NCBI GenBank assembly: GCA_024515975.1
Contig: JAMSKV010000006.1
Span: 62,001-126,000, forward strand
Direction: 5' to 3'
Length of the DNA: 64,000 bases
Source: Endosaccharibacter trunci
GTDB taxonomy: Bacteria > Pseudomonadota > Alphaproteobacteria > Acetobacterales > Acetobacteraceae
Positions 38,143 to 46,577 of this stretch are shown here, piece after piece. Numbering within the stretch: the first letter of the stretch is position 1; every line of letters starts with the position of its first letter. Position numbers and translations under genes: made by a program. The notes beneath the pieces are model-generated. The model was not told the DNA's origin. It did not search any database and saw nothing but the letters and a program-made list of their open reading frames with translations.

Positions 38143-38216
38143 GACAACAGGCTCCCGGCTGCTTGTGCCTCGATATTCCCGATCGGCAGCGTAACGGCAA
38201 GTTTGGATCTACGCTG

Positions 38217-39224
38217 ATGAAGACTTTGCTCGATGTGCGCGACCTCACGATCGGCGTGTCCACGGCCTCCACCACAGCGCGTATCGTCAACGGTGTGAGC
38301 TACACGCTTCGTGATGGCGAAAGCCTCGGCATCATCGGGGAAAGCGGCAGCGGCAAGAGCGCGCATATCCTGGCCATGCTCGGCTTGCTGCGCAGGCCGC
38401 CGCTTTTTGTCGAGAGCGGCGAGGTGCTGTTCGAGGGACAGGACCTGCTGGCGCTTCCGGCGCGGGAACGGCGCAGGCTCTGCGGATCGCGGATCGGGAT
38501 GATCTTCCAGGACCCGATGAGTGCGCTCAATCCTGCCCTGACCATCGGCACCCAACTCCGTGAACCGCTCGCCCGCCATCTGGGCCTGCGCGGGAGCAGG
38601 GCGACCCGGCGCGCCTCGGAACTGCTCGATCTGGTCGGGATAGAGGAACCGCATCTGCGCCTGCGCGCCTATCCGCACCAACTCTCCGGCGGCATGCGGC
38701 AGCGGGTGATGATCGCGATCGCCATATCCTGCCAGCCGGTGCTGCTGATCGGCGACGAGGCCACGACCGCGCTCGATGCGAGCGTGCAGGGCGAGATTCT
38801 CGATCTCATCCTGCGTCTGAAAGCCGAGTTCGGCATGGCCGTGCTCTGGGTGACGCATGACCTGCGTCATCTGGAGGGCTTCGTTGACACCGTGCAGGTG
38901 ATGTATGCCGGTCGCATTCTCGAGCGCGGTCCGTTGGCCGCGGTGTTCGATGCGCCGCGCAACGCCTACACCCACGGATTGCTGCGCTCGCTTCCGGAGC
39001 GTGTTCTCGCCGAAGGCGGGCGGCTGACGCCGATCCCCGGCGAACCGGTCGATCCGCTGCATCCACCGCCCGGCGACCCGTTCGCGCCGCGGAACCGCTT
39101 CGCCACGGCGCGATGCCATCGGGACATGCCGCCCCTCGCTCCGGTGGCCGGCGGCCATCCTGAGCACCTGGCGGCGGCCTGGTATGACCTGCCCGCCGCC
39201 CTTGCTGCCGGAGACGATGCATGA
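38217..39224 (+). CDS. Dipeptide-type ABC transporter ATPase (DppD-like)
   Basis: 335 residues. Walker A is GESGSGKS, the signature is LSGGMRQRV and Walker B is LLIGDEATTALD. The C-terminal extension with PLAAVFDAPRNAYTHGLLRSLP and a His/Pro-rich tail with one Cys (ATARCHRDMPPLAPV) is of the OppD/DppD type; the usual multi-Cys pattern is only partly present. The ATG at 38217 is where the nucleotide-binding domain starts. Its stop overlaps the next ATPase start (ATGA). It completes the importer whose permeases are on the opposite strand. Confidence 0.92.
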   Translation: MKTLLDVRDLTIGVSTASTTARIVNGVSYTLRDGESLGIIGESGSGKSAHILAMLGLLRRPPLFVESGEVLFEGQDLLALPARERRRLCGSRIGMIFQDPMSALNPALTIGTQLREPLARHLGLRGSRATRRASELLDLVGIEEPHLRLRAYPHQLSGGMRQRVMIAIAISCQPVLLIGDEATTALDASVQGEILDLILRLKAEFGMAVLWVTHDLRHLEGFVDTVQVMYAGRILERGPLAAVFDAPRNAYTHGLLRSLPERVLAEGGRLTPIPGEPVDPLHPPPGDPFAPRNRFATARCHRDMPPLAPVAGGHPEHLAAAWYDLPAALAAGDDA

Positions 39225-40102
39225 CGCCGCTTCTGGCGGCGACGGGACTGTTCAAGAGCTTCGGGGTGCCGGGCCGGTTGGGCCGCCGCACGCGCATGAT
39301 GGCGGTGAATGGCGCCTCGCTGACGATCGGTGCCGGAGAAACGGTCGGCCTGGTCGGCGAAAGCGGCTCAGGCAAAAGCACGCTGGGACGCCTGCTTCTG
39401 CGCCTGCTTGATCCGGATGACGGGCGGATCGTGTACGACGGTCAGGACATCACGCATCTTTCCGACCGAGCGATGCGCCCGTTGCGACGCGACCTGCAGG
39501 CGATCTTCCAGGACCCCGGCTCCGCGCTCAATCCGCGCCTGACCGCCGGCGCGCAGGTGGCGGAACCGCTGCTGATCCATGAGCCGAACGAGACGCGCGG
39601 CCGTCGCCATGAACGGGTCGCGGAGCTGTTCCGTCAGGTCGGGCTCGATCCGTCCATGATGCTCCGCCACCCGGATGGTTTCTCCGGTGGCCAACGCCAG
39701 CGCCTGTGCATCGCCAGGGCGCTGGCGACCAGGCCGAGACTGCTGATCGCGGACGAGCCGATCACGGCGCTGGATCTGTCGATTCAGGCGCAGGTTCTCA
39801 GTCTGCTGGAATCGGCGCGCGCGGCGTCCGGCCTGACCATGCTGTTCATCAGTCACGACCTGGCTGTGGTCCGCTATCTCTGTCAGCGCGTCGTGGTGAT
39901 GTTCCGTGGTCAGGTGATCGAACACGGGCCGACCGAGGCGGTATTCACCACGCCATCGCACCCCTACACACAGCGCCTCGTGGCATCGGTGTTCGGAGAA
40001 AACGGGGAGGCCAGGCGAGACCCGTTCCTGGCCTCCCCGCGCCAGGAAGGCTGCACGGAGTATCAGGTCGGAGCGGATCATTTCGTTCTGGCGAACTTTT
40101 AG
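39221..40102 (+). CDS. Dipeptide-type ABC transporter ATPase (DppF-like)
   Basis: 293 residues. Walker A is GESGSGKS, the Q-loop is QAIFQDPGSALNPRL, the signature is FSGGQRQRLCIARAL and Walker B is LLIADEPITALD followed by LFISHDLAVV. The C-terminus (EAVFTTPSHPYTQRLVASV) matches OppF/DppF subunits. Coupled to the DppD-like gene by ATGA. Together they power the split island importer. The TonB receptor gene follows after the second island palindrome. Confidence 0.92.
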   Translation: MTPLLAATGLFKSFGVPGRLGRRTRMMAVNGASLTIGAGETVGLVGESGSGKSTLGRLLLRLLDPDDGRIVYDGQDITHLSDRAMRPLRRDLQAIFQDPGSALNPRLTAGAQVAEPLLIHEPNETRGRRHERVAELFRQVGLDPSMMLRHPDGFSGGQRQRLCIARALATRPRLLIADEPITALDLSIQAQVLSLLESARAASGLTMLFISHDLAVVRYLCQRVVVMFRGQVIEHGPTEAVFTTPSHPYTQRLVASVFGENGEARRDPFLASPRQEGCTEYQVGADHFVLANF

Positions 40103-40133
40103 CTGGCGCGCCTCAGCCCGAACGGATAATAAG

Positions 40134-40151
40134 ACGATATATCCTATATCA
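40134..40151. promoter_or_regulatory. Island operator B: GATATA-N3-TATATC palindrome
   Basis: ACGATATATCCTATATCA is the exact reverse complement of operator A at 32374-32391, with the core GATATA-TCC-TATATC. It lies about 105 bp before the TonB receptor start. An 18-base identity with perfect dyad symmetry, placed before two operons of the same cluster, is strong evidence for a shared regulator. Confidence 0.75.
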
Positions 40152-40256
40152 TACGGCGTGGTGCCGTTTGATGGTGGTCGTGCCGGACCCTTGAGTGTCG
40201 ATGGATCCTGTCCGGTCCGGTGCTTTTCTCGCTGCTTGCCATGACTGGAGTTGGCT

Positions 40257-42470
40257 ATGGTCGTTCGCCTCTACTCCTTCAAGCCGAACCACCTCGCCCT
40301 GTGGACCAGCGTGGCGATGGCGGCGTGGACGCCGCTCGCGTTCGCCCAGGCGCCTGCCGTGACACCGGCTCATGCCGCTTCCAAACATCCACGCAAGGCC
40401 AAGCCGACATCAGCGACATCGCGCAAGCCGAAGGTCGAAGTGATCACGGTGGCGGCACGCGGGCTCCACGACAGGACCGGACCGAACGATGCCGCGAAGC
40501 CGATGGACCTGGGAACGTCGCCGCTCAACGACATCGCCGAGGTCTCGCATCTCGACAACACGCAGATCCGCAACACGGCGACGCATACGAGCGCCGACCT
40601 GTTGCGTTCGATTCCCGGTTTCGCGATCGACGATTTCCAGAACGGAGGGATCGCGCAGGGGATCGGTGCGCGCGGCTGGCCGACGGAGTCGGACGGCAAC
40701 TATGTCGCGACCTATGTCGATGGCTATATCCGCAATCTGTATTCGGGCCCATCAACCAACGGCTACGACGACCTGAACCCGTTGATTCCGGAGCTGATCG
40801 GCGGCCTGACCGTTGTGCATGGGCCGTTCGACGTCCGCTATGGCGGCAACTTCTCCAGCGCCGGCGACGTCGTCTTCACGACGCGCGACTTCACGCCCAC
40901 CGGCTTCTCGCTCAGTGGCGGATCATTCGGGCATGTCCGTGGCCTCGCCACCATCGGACTGCAGCGCGGCAATCTGGATTTCTACACCGCGCTCGAGGGG
41001 ATGCACGAAGACGGCTACCGCCAGAACAACAAGAACGAACGGCTGAACAGCTTCTCCAAGGCGGTCGTGCATCTCGATAACGGCGACACGATTCGCGTGA
41101 CCGCACAGGGCTACTGGACGGATTATGGACAGGCCGGCTCGATACGGCAGTCGCTGCTCGAAAGCGGCGCCGTTCCGCTGACGATCGCAGTGAACGACCA
41201 CGATCGCGGCGCGAAGAACCAGTACACCCTCACCGGACAGTATGTGCATACCCAGGGCAACATGACGCTGGATGCGAACGTCTATGCCGACAAGGCGCTC
41301 CTCATTCGCCAGATCACGCGTGGCGATCCGGGCGTGTTCAAGCCACAGAACGATTATCGCGACGACCGCTATACCCTGGGCGGCGGCGTCGAACCGTACT
41401 GGCTCTTCAAGTTGCAGAACGGCGGCAGCGCCGATCTCCGTACGGGCGTGACGACGCATGTCGATTTCGCCCGCGTATATCGCCAGCCCGGCGTCGATGG
41501 CGTCCCCGTCGAACAGCCCTCTGTCTACAGCGCCATCACCGGCGTCTTCTCGCTATCACGGTTCACGGAGATCAACCCGGCTGCCTATATCTCCAGTTCG
41601 ATCAAACCCTGGGAGTGGGTGAAAGCCACCGGCGGCGTGCGCTACGACGAGTTCACCTACGACCTCTACAGCACGACCTATGTGAAACAGTCGAACAGCC
41701 TCCGTCGGCAGCACATCGTGACCCATACCGGAACGCCGACCATCAAGTTCGGTCTCGCGCTCAACCCCATCAAGCCCGTGACCGTGTTCGCCAATTATGG
41801 CCAAAGCATTACGTCTCCGAATGCGAACACGGACCTGCCGTCGAACCCGCATCTGCAATCCTCGCGTCTGGGAAGCGAAGAGATCGGCGTGCGCTACGAT
41901 TATCGCCCTCTCGATGCTCATATCCAGGTCAGCAGCTACTACACCGTCAACTCGAACGAGATCGGAACCGATCAGGCGACCCTGACCCAGACCAATCTCG
42001 GCAAGTCGCACCGAAGCGGCTACGACGTCGATGGGAGCATCGCGCTCTTCCGCGGCCAACGTGTGCAGCTGAACGTGCACGGCAGCTACAATTACGTGCG
42101 CGCGCGTCTGGTTTCCGCCGCCACGTCGTTCATTCCGAACGTGGCGGACTGGCTGGCTGATTACGGCTTCGATGCCTACATGCCGCTTCCCAACGGCAAC
42201 GGGAAGAATCTCGATCTGACCGTCGATCATCAGTTCGTCGGACCGCAGCCGCTCGATTCGTCGCGCATTTTCGTTGCGAAACAGTATCAGCGCATCGCCA
42301 CGAAACTCACCTACAACGACCCCCGCCAGCACAACATGCGGGTGTGGGTTTCCGCCATCATATTTCCAGAGAACAGGCTGTCGGAGGACGCGTTCGTTTC
42401 GTCGGGTGCGGTCTATACCGCACCGCAGCCTTTCCTGACCATGGAAGGCGGCGTCTCGTTCGGTTTCTAG
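40257..42470 (+). CDS. TonB-dependent outer-membrane receptor of the island
   Basis: 737 residues. A signal peptide ends near LAFAQA; a Lys/Ala/Pro-rich linker leads to a TonB-box-like EVITVAARG, then the plug (LLRSIPGFAIDDF, LTVVHGPFDVRYGGNFSSAG) and a barrel ending MEGGVSFGF with terminal Phe. The ATG at 40257 has GGAG six bases upstream. It is preceded by island operator B and not by a Fur box, which argues for an organic ligand rather than a siderophore. It probably feeds the dipeptide-type ABC importer. Confidence 0.9.
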   Translation: MVVRLYSFKPNHLALWTSVAMAAWTPLAFAQAPAVTPAHAASKHPRKAKPTSATSRKPKVEVITVAARGLHDRTGPNDAAKPMDLGTSPLNDIAEVSHLDNTQIRNTATHTSADLLRSIPGFAIDDFQNGGIAQGIGARGWPTESDGNYVATYVDGYIRNLYSGPSTNGYDDLNPLIPELIGGLTVVHGPFDVRYGGNFSSAGDVVFTTRDFTPTGFSLSGGSFGHVRGLATIGLQRGNLDFYTALEGMHEDGYRQNNKNERLNSFSKAVVHLDNGDTIRVTAQGYWTDYGQAGSIRQSLLESGAVPLTIAVNDHDRGAKNQYTLTGQYVHTQGNMTLDANVYADKALLIRQITRGDPGVFKPQNDYRDDRYTLGGGVEPYWLFKLQNGGSADLRTGVTTHVDFARVYRQPGVDGVPVEQPSVYSAITGVFSLSRFTEINPAAYISSSIKPWEWVKATGGVRYDEFTYDLYSTTYVKQSNSLRRQHIVTHTGTPTIKFGLALNPIKPVTVFANYGQSITSPNANTDLPSNPHLQSSRLGSEEIGVRYDYRPLDAHIQVSSYYTVNSNEIGTDQATLTQTNLGKSHRSGYDVDGSIALFRGQRVQLNVHGSYNYVRARLVSAATSFIPNVADWLADYGFDAYMPLPNGNGKNLDLTVDHQFVGPQPLDSSRIFVAKQYQRIATKLTYNDPRQHNMRVWVSAIIFPENRLSEDAFVSSGAVYTAPQPFLTMEGGVSFGF

Positions 42471-42515
42471 AAACCGTCAGCCGATTCGCGCCATGACCCT
42501 GCAATAGGATCACCG

Positions 42516-43523
42516 ATGCATTTGGACGATTTCCCGCGCGTGCCGCTGGGCTTCCTGCCGACTCCGATCGAGGACATGCCGCGTCTGGGCGCGGAGATCG
42601 GCGTCGCGCTGTCCTGCAAACGCGACGATTTCACCGGGTTCGGCGTGGGCGGAAACAAGATCCGCAAGATCGAATACCTGATGGCCGAAGCGATGGCCGA
42701 GGGCGCAAATGTGCTCATCACGACGGGCGGGCATCAATCGAATCATGCCCGGGTCGTGGCGGCGGCGGCTGCCCGTTTCGGGATGCGATCGGTTCTGGTC
42801 CTGCGCGGAAACGCACCATCCAGCTTCCAGGGCAACCTACTGCTGGATCGGCTGTTCGGAGCGGAGGTCGAGTTTCTCGATCCCGATGCCTATTTCGACC
42901 TGATCGCCGGCCGGATGCAGGCGCATGCCGACGCTGCATCCGCGAAGGGCGAAGTGCCGTTCATTATTCCACTTGGAGGCGCCACGGCCGTAGGCGCGCT
43001 GGGTTATGTCCGTGCCGTGCAGGAGATGGCCGAGCAGCACCGGCAACAGAAGCGCTCGCCACCGGATGCGATCGTGGTGCCGGCGGGATCCGGCGGAACC
43101 TTGGCCGGTCTCGTCGTCGGCTGCCATCTTCACTGGCCGAAGACGAGGGTGATCGGCATCAGCGTGTCGCGCGACGCCAGGTGGTTCCAGGAGAGGGTGG
43201 CGGAAATGGCAAGCGGTTGCCTGGCGCTCCTCGGTGGCGGTCGAAGCTGGTCCCCCGAGGAGATTCTTGTCAGCGACGAGTATGTCGGAACCCGCTATGG
43301 AGTCCCGAGCCCGGACGGAAACGAAGCCGTTCGGCAGGCGGCCAGACTCGAGGGCCTTCTCCTTGACCCGATCTATACCGGCAAGGCGATGGCGGGACTG
43401 ACCGGTCTTGTTCGAAGCGGCGTTCTCGCGCGAGGAAGCGCGGTTCTTTTCGTCCATTGCGGCGGCTCTCCCGCGATCTACCCCTTTTCAGAAAGCGTGT
43501 TGGGGTCGGACTCGTCTGCCTGA
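42516..43523 (+). CDS. dcyD: D-cysteine desulfhydrase / ACC-deaminase-family PLP enzyme
   Basis: 335 residues of the fold-type II PLP family. The lysine is K48 in GFGVGGNKIRKIEYL, followed by TTGGHQSNHARVVAAAAARFG and the phosphate-binding PAGSGGTLAG. These blocks and the N-terminal LGFLPTPIEDMPRLG match D-cysteine desulfhydrase (D-cysteine to pyruvate, H2S and ammonia) and the related 1-aminocyclopropane-1-carboxylate deaminase. The two activities cannot be separated by eye. An AGGATC lies upstream. It follows the TonB gene by 45 bp and is probably in the same transcript. Confidence 0.85.
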   Translation: MHLDDFPRVPLGFLPTPIEDMPRLGAEIGVALSCKRDDFTGFGVGGNKIRKIEYLMAEAMAEGANVLITTGGHQSNHARVVAAAAARFGMRSVLVLRGNAPSSFQGNLLLDRLFGAEVEFLDPDAYFDLIAGRMQAHADAASAKGEVPFIIPLGGATAVGALGYVRAVQEMAEQHRQQKRSPPDAIVVPAGSGGTLAGLVVGCHLHWPKTRVIGISVSRDARWFQERVAEMASGCLALLGGGRSWSPEEILVSDEYVGTRYGVPSPDGNEAVRQAARLEGLLLDPIYTGKAMAGLTGLVRSGVLARGSAVLFVHCGGSPAIYPFSESVLGSDSSA

Positions 43524-44068
43524 CGTGAGAGGAGCCGGATCAGCGCAGCATCGATCGAAGCTTTCTTCCCTGGTCGGTTCGGGAGCTCAGGTCGTAGACC
43601 CGTGCCGCAAAGAGTCCTGAGCCAAGGCTAGAGAGCACGCGACGGTGATGCCGATGAAGTCGCGCATGCTCTCGAACACGGAGCTTATGCTGGCGCAGAC
43701 AACACCGTCTATGCCACGCAGCTCATCGCGATGATGAAAAGCACGACTTCTGCAAATGCGATAAGGCTGGACGGCTCAAGTACGGCTACTTCTCGGAACT
43801 TTGCCTAATATGAGCCACATTACCGCCAGAAAGCCTCTCGGTAGGGCTATCATCATAGCAGCGCTCGCTTCGACGCTTGGGGGGGCGTGCCCCCCGCGAT
43901 GGGGCAGACAATTTTTCCCGATAGCGATCAGGCTACGACCGCACGTGCCCCGGAAACCGATCCGTACAAGGTCGTCATTACGGACATCGCGGCTTGGCAA
44001 CATTCCACGAGGGCCGTTTTCGCGAAGGGGGCTGGCATAGGTAAGCGCAGAGGGGTCTGGAATGCGTC
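43524..44068. other. Non-coding or decayed stretch before the IS1595 remnant
   Basis: About 545 bp with short frames only and lower GC content than the neighbours. A G/C-rich dyad (GGGGGGCGTGCCCCCC at about 43879-43894) stands out. I recognise no protein fragment with confidence; it probably includes remains of the insertion-sequence end and its target. Confidence 0.4.
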
Positions 44069-44690
44069 ATGAAAGTCCGTCGCCGAAGCCGCTTGCCTGC
44101 GACCATACGGAACGGGCTTCTGGAACACCTCGTCGCGGGCACGCCGGCCCGCACGGCGGCCGATCGGGTCGGTGTCGATCGCACCACCGCGCCCTGTTCC
44201 ATCGCAAGCTGCGCGAGATCAGCGCTGAAGAAGCCGCCGACAACACCGTCGTGGTCGGCGAGATCGAAGTCGACGAGATCTATCTCGGCGGTCCCCGCAA
44301 GGGCAGGCGAGGACGCGGCGGGGAAGGTCGCGGTCTTCGGCCGGCTCAAACGCCAAGGCCGCGTCCACGCCATCATGATCCCCGACGCCGGATCATCGAC
44401 ACTCCTGCCGATCATACGCGAGAGAGTTCAAACGCAATCGATCGTCTACGGCGACTCCTGGCAAGCCTATAACAAACTCGACATCTCGAAACTCCACCAC
44501 CGGCGCATCAATCACACCGAGCGCTTCGTAGAAGCGCGCAACCCCATCAACGGCATCGAGAACTTCCGGAGCCAGGCCAGACGACACCTGCGTCAATACA
44601 ATGGCATCCCGCGCCAGCACTTCCCGCTCTTTCTCGCCGAATGCGTCTGGCGCCTCAACGAACGATCGCCCGCTTACCTTTGCCAGACCC
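44069..44690 (+). pseudogene. IS1595-type (IS1016-like) transposase with two compensating frameshifts
   Basis: The start (LPATIRNGLLEHLVAGTPARTAADRVGV) and the end (VYGDSWQAYNKLDISKLHHRRINH, then NPINGIENFRSQARRHLRQYNG) are in one frame. The middle (LFHRKLREISAEEAADNTVV then EIEVDEIYLGGPRKGRRGRG) is in the next frame. One shift lies at about 44190 and the reverse shift at about 44310. The out-of-frame part holds the first catalytic Asp/Glu (VDEIYLGG), so the transposase is inactive. It forms the right edge of the catabolic island. Confidence 0.82.
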
Positions 44691-44781
44691 AAAGATCTCT
44701 ATCCGTTCTGGGGACCAATGTGCAGCTCGCACCAAACCAAACTGGCAAAAGTTCTTTGGTTCTTTCTCCCAAGAAAGAACT
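44688..44781 (+). repeat. Bipartite intergenic palindromic repeat, copy 3 (5' truncated)
   Basis: CTATCCGT...AATGTGC-GCTCG matches the middle of copy 2 (54061-54090). AAGTTCTTTGG and a perfect 9-bp hairpin (GTTCTTTCT, loop CCCA, AGAAAGAAC; 44759-44780) form the right half. The left hairpin is absent and replaced by the end of the IS1595 remnant, which suggests the insertion sequence landed in the repeat. Confidence 0.7.
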
Positions 44782-44793
44782 CTTCTCGTTGTT

Positions 44794-45372
44794 CTACATG
44801 CGTGTATTCGGCGTGAACGGGCCGGGTGACCGCTGATGGCCGTTGCAGGCGGCAGGATCGTAGCCGGCGATCAATGCGCCGATCCGGGCACGCAGCGCAT
44901 CGCGATCGGCCAGGATCGCGGCGGTTTCCGTTCGCTGTTCCGCTTGCGGCAGGGCGGCGATCGCGGCCAGGCGCTGCGCGGCCGAGGCCGCAGGCACTTC
45001 CGACAGCGCGACGAAGCTCAGCGGCAGCGTGATTTCCTGGCCCTGCGTGCGCGCGCCATTGCCGCTGATGGAGGCGGAGAGCGGGCTCGGGCCGACGGTG
45101 AAGCCGCCGCCGGCGGTGAACGAGCCGGTGAGGGTGATGTCCAGTTCGTGCGCCAGCAGCGGCACTTCGGGATCGGCCTGTCCCGAGGCGCATTGCGCCT
45201 GCCTCACGACGGTGGCGAAGCGCGCGGGGTCGGTGCCGACCGCGCTGACCGTTCCGGCCTGGGCGAGCTGGCGCTGCACCTCGTTCAGCGCCTGAGCGAT
45301 GGTGATGGGCGCGCTCGCGCGTGTGCAGGCGCCGAGCAGCACCAGCCCGATGAGGAGGGGAACGCGGATCAT
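44794..45372 (-). CDS. Putative lipoprotein of unknown function
   Basis: 192 residues. A short signal peptide (IRVPLLIGLVLL) ends in the lipobox LGAC, so the protein is likely anchored by acylated Cys. The mature part is rich in Ala and Gln with no recognised domain; ITLTGSFTAGGGFTVGPSPLSASISGNG resembles a beta-strand repeat. The ATG at 45372 overlaps the stop of the TMEM175-like gene (ATGA). Function unknown. Confidence 0.75.
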   Translation of the reverse strand: MIRVPLLIGLVLLGACTRASAPITIAQALNEVQRQLAQAGTVSAVGTDPARFATVVRQAQCASGQADPEVPLLAHELDITLTGSFTAGGGFTVGPSPLSASISGNGARTQGQEITLPLSFVALSEVPAASAAQRLAAIAALPQAEQRTETAAILADRDALRARIGALIAGYDPAACNGHQRSPGPFTPNTRM

Positions 45373-45971
45373 ACGGCGGTTCCGCGCAGATGCCGTTCCA
45401 CGCGCCGGTCCGGCACCAGCCACAAGGCGGCGACGATCGCGTAGCAGAGATCGGCGACGGGCGTTGCCAGGAAGCTGGCGGCGATGCCGGCGAGATAGAG
45501 CGCGAAGGAGAGCTTGCCTTTCCAGTCCCGGCCAAGCGCGCGTTTCAGCGGCGAGTTCGGGCCCTGCGCGCGGATCGCCATGCGTTGCAGCAGCAGCCAG
45601 GACAGGGCGCAGCCCATCAGCACCAAGCCGTAGAGTGCGGTCGGCACAGACGCGCTCTCATGGTCGCCGACCCAGGCGGTGGTGAAGGGGACCAGGGAAA
45701 GCCAGAACAGGAGATGAAGATTGGCCCACAGGATTCCGCCGGTGACGTGCGGCATCAGCCGGGCGAAATGGTGATGATTGGTCCAGTAGATGCCGACATA
45801 GATGAAGCTGAGCACGTAGGCGAGCAGGACCGGCCAGAGGTGCAGCACGTCGGCCAGAGCGGCGCCTGCGGGGGCTTTCAGTTCCAGCACCATGATGGTG
45901 ATGATGACGGCGATCACCCCGTCGCTGAAGGCGACCAGACGCTCGGAATCGATCCGGCTTTCAGCGGTCAT
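45369..45971 (-). CDS. TMEM175-family (DUF1211) potassium channel-like protein
   Basis: 200 residues with about six hydrophobic segments. The N-terminal RLVAFSDGVIAVIITIMVLEL is the hallmark FSDG helix of bacterial TMEM175 channels, followed by YVLSFIYVGIYWTNHHH, also typical. Bacterial members conduct potassium across the inner membrane as tetramers. The start overlaps the stop of a small lipoprotein gene (TGATG) and its stop overlaps the next lipoprotein start, giving a compact three-gene operon. Confidence 0.9.
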   Translation of the reverse strand: MTAESRIDSERLVAFSDGVIAVIITIMVLELKAPAGAALADVLHLWPVLLAYVLSFIYVGIYWTNHHHFARLMPHVTGGILWANLHLLFWLSLVPFTTAWVGDHESASVPTALYGLVLMGCALSWLLLQRMAIRAQGPNSPLKRALGRDWKGKLSFALYLAGIAASFLATPVADLCYAIVAALWLVPDRRVERHLRGTAV

Positions 45972-46150
45972 CAGGGGCCTCCCAGGCGTCCGCCGCCGGT
46001 ATGGGCAGGCGGTCCCAGCGTGGGGCTGGGCGCCTCGCCCGGCTCCGGTGCGCTGGACAGGTCGAGCGGTCCCCGTGCCGCGGGGGCGGGCGGCGGCGCG
46101 CAGGCGGCGAGCAGCAGAAGCGGAAGCAGCAGGAGAAGGAAGGCGCGCAT
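45971..46150 (-). CDS. Small lipoprotein (59 residues)
   Basis: A short frame begins MRAFLLLLLPLLLLAACAPP: a basic residue, a leucine-rich core and the lipobox LAAC. The remaining ~43 residues are rich in Pro, Gly and Ala and look disordered. Its stop shares bases with the TMEM175-like start (TGATG), which supports real translation. No ribosome site is obvious. Such small Pro-rich lipoproteins are common in these bacteria and have unknown roles. Confidence 0.6.
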   Translation of the reverse strand: MRAFLLLLLPLLLLAACAPPPAPAARGPLDLSSAPEPGEAPSPTLGPPAHTGGGRLGGP

Positions 46151-46294
46151 GCAGGAACGCTATCCTTACGCCTGGCATTTGTCTCGGCCGATCGCAGCCG
46201 AAGGTGCCGGGTGCTCGAATCGGCTGTTGCAGGGCGTGCCGCCTGGTTCCATCACGGGGCATACGGCTCCGAAGGACGGGAGTGTGGAGGCGAC

Positions 46295-46577
46295 ATGAGC
46301 AGCACGAGCGATGGAACGGACGCCGCCGGGCGACTGCGGCATATTTTCGTTCAGATACGCTGCGATATCGGCCAGACCTACAAGCGGGCAGCCGAGATCG
46401 GGGACACAATGGAGGATTGCGGCGCGCTGTTCTCGGCCCGGCGATGACGACCTGATCGGGCGGTTCTATGTCGCGCATGGCGATCCGGGCCTGTTCGTGA
46501 CGAACCAGGTGCACCGGATCAAGGGCATCACGGCGACCAAGACGATCATCGCCTTCGACGCCTTCACGCCGCGCTGA
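46295..46577 (+). pseudogene. Lrp/AsnC ligand-binding-domain protein with a frameshift
   Basis: GGAG precedes the ATG at 46295. The first frame reads RHIFVQIRCDIGQTYKRAAE then DTMEDCGALFSARR and stops at about 46447. One base off, the next frame continues DDDLIGRFYVAHGDPGLFV then HRIKGITATKTIIAFDAF. Joined, this is a complete stand-alone Lrp/AsnC effector domain (~90 residues) without DNA-binding part. An extra C near 46440 explains the break. It may be a true pseudogene or a base-calling error. Confidence 0.75.

Noticed and set aside
38170-38186. Additional copy of the island palindrome before the DppD-like gene (CGATATTCCCGATCG)
   Set aside because: Only GATAT and the C-rich centre agree; the dyad differs from GATATA-N3-TATATC, so I do not count it as a site.
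43879-43894. G/C dyad GGGGGGCGTGCCCCCC as a terminator or IS end
   Set aside because: No T-run follows and the matching partner repeat at the other end of the transposase was not found.
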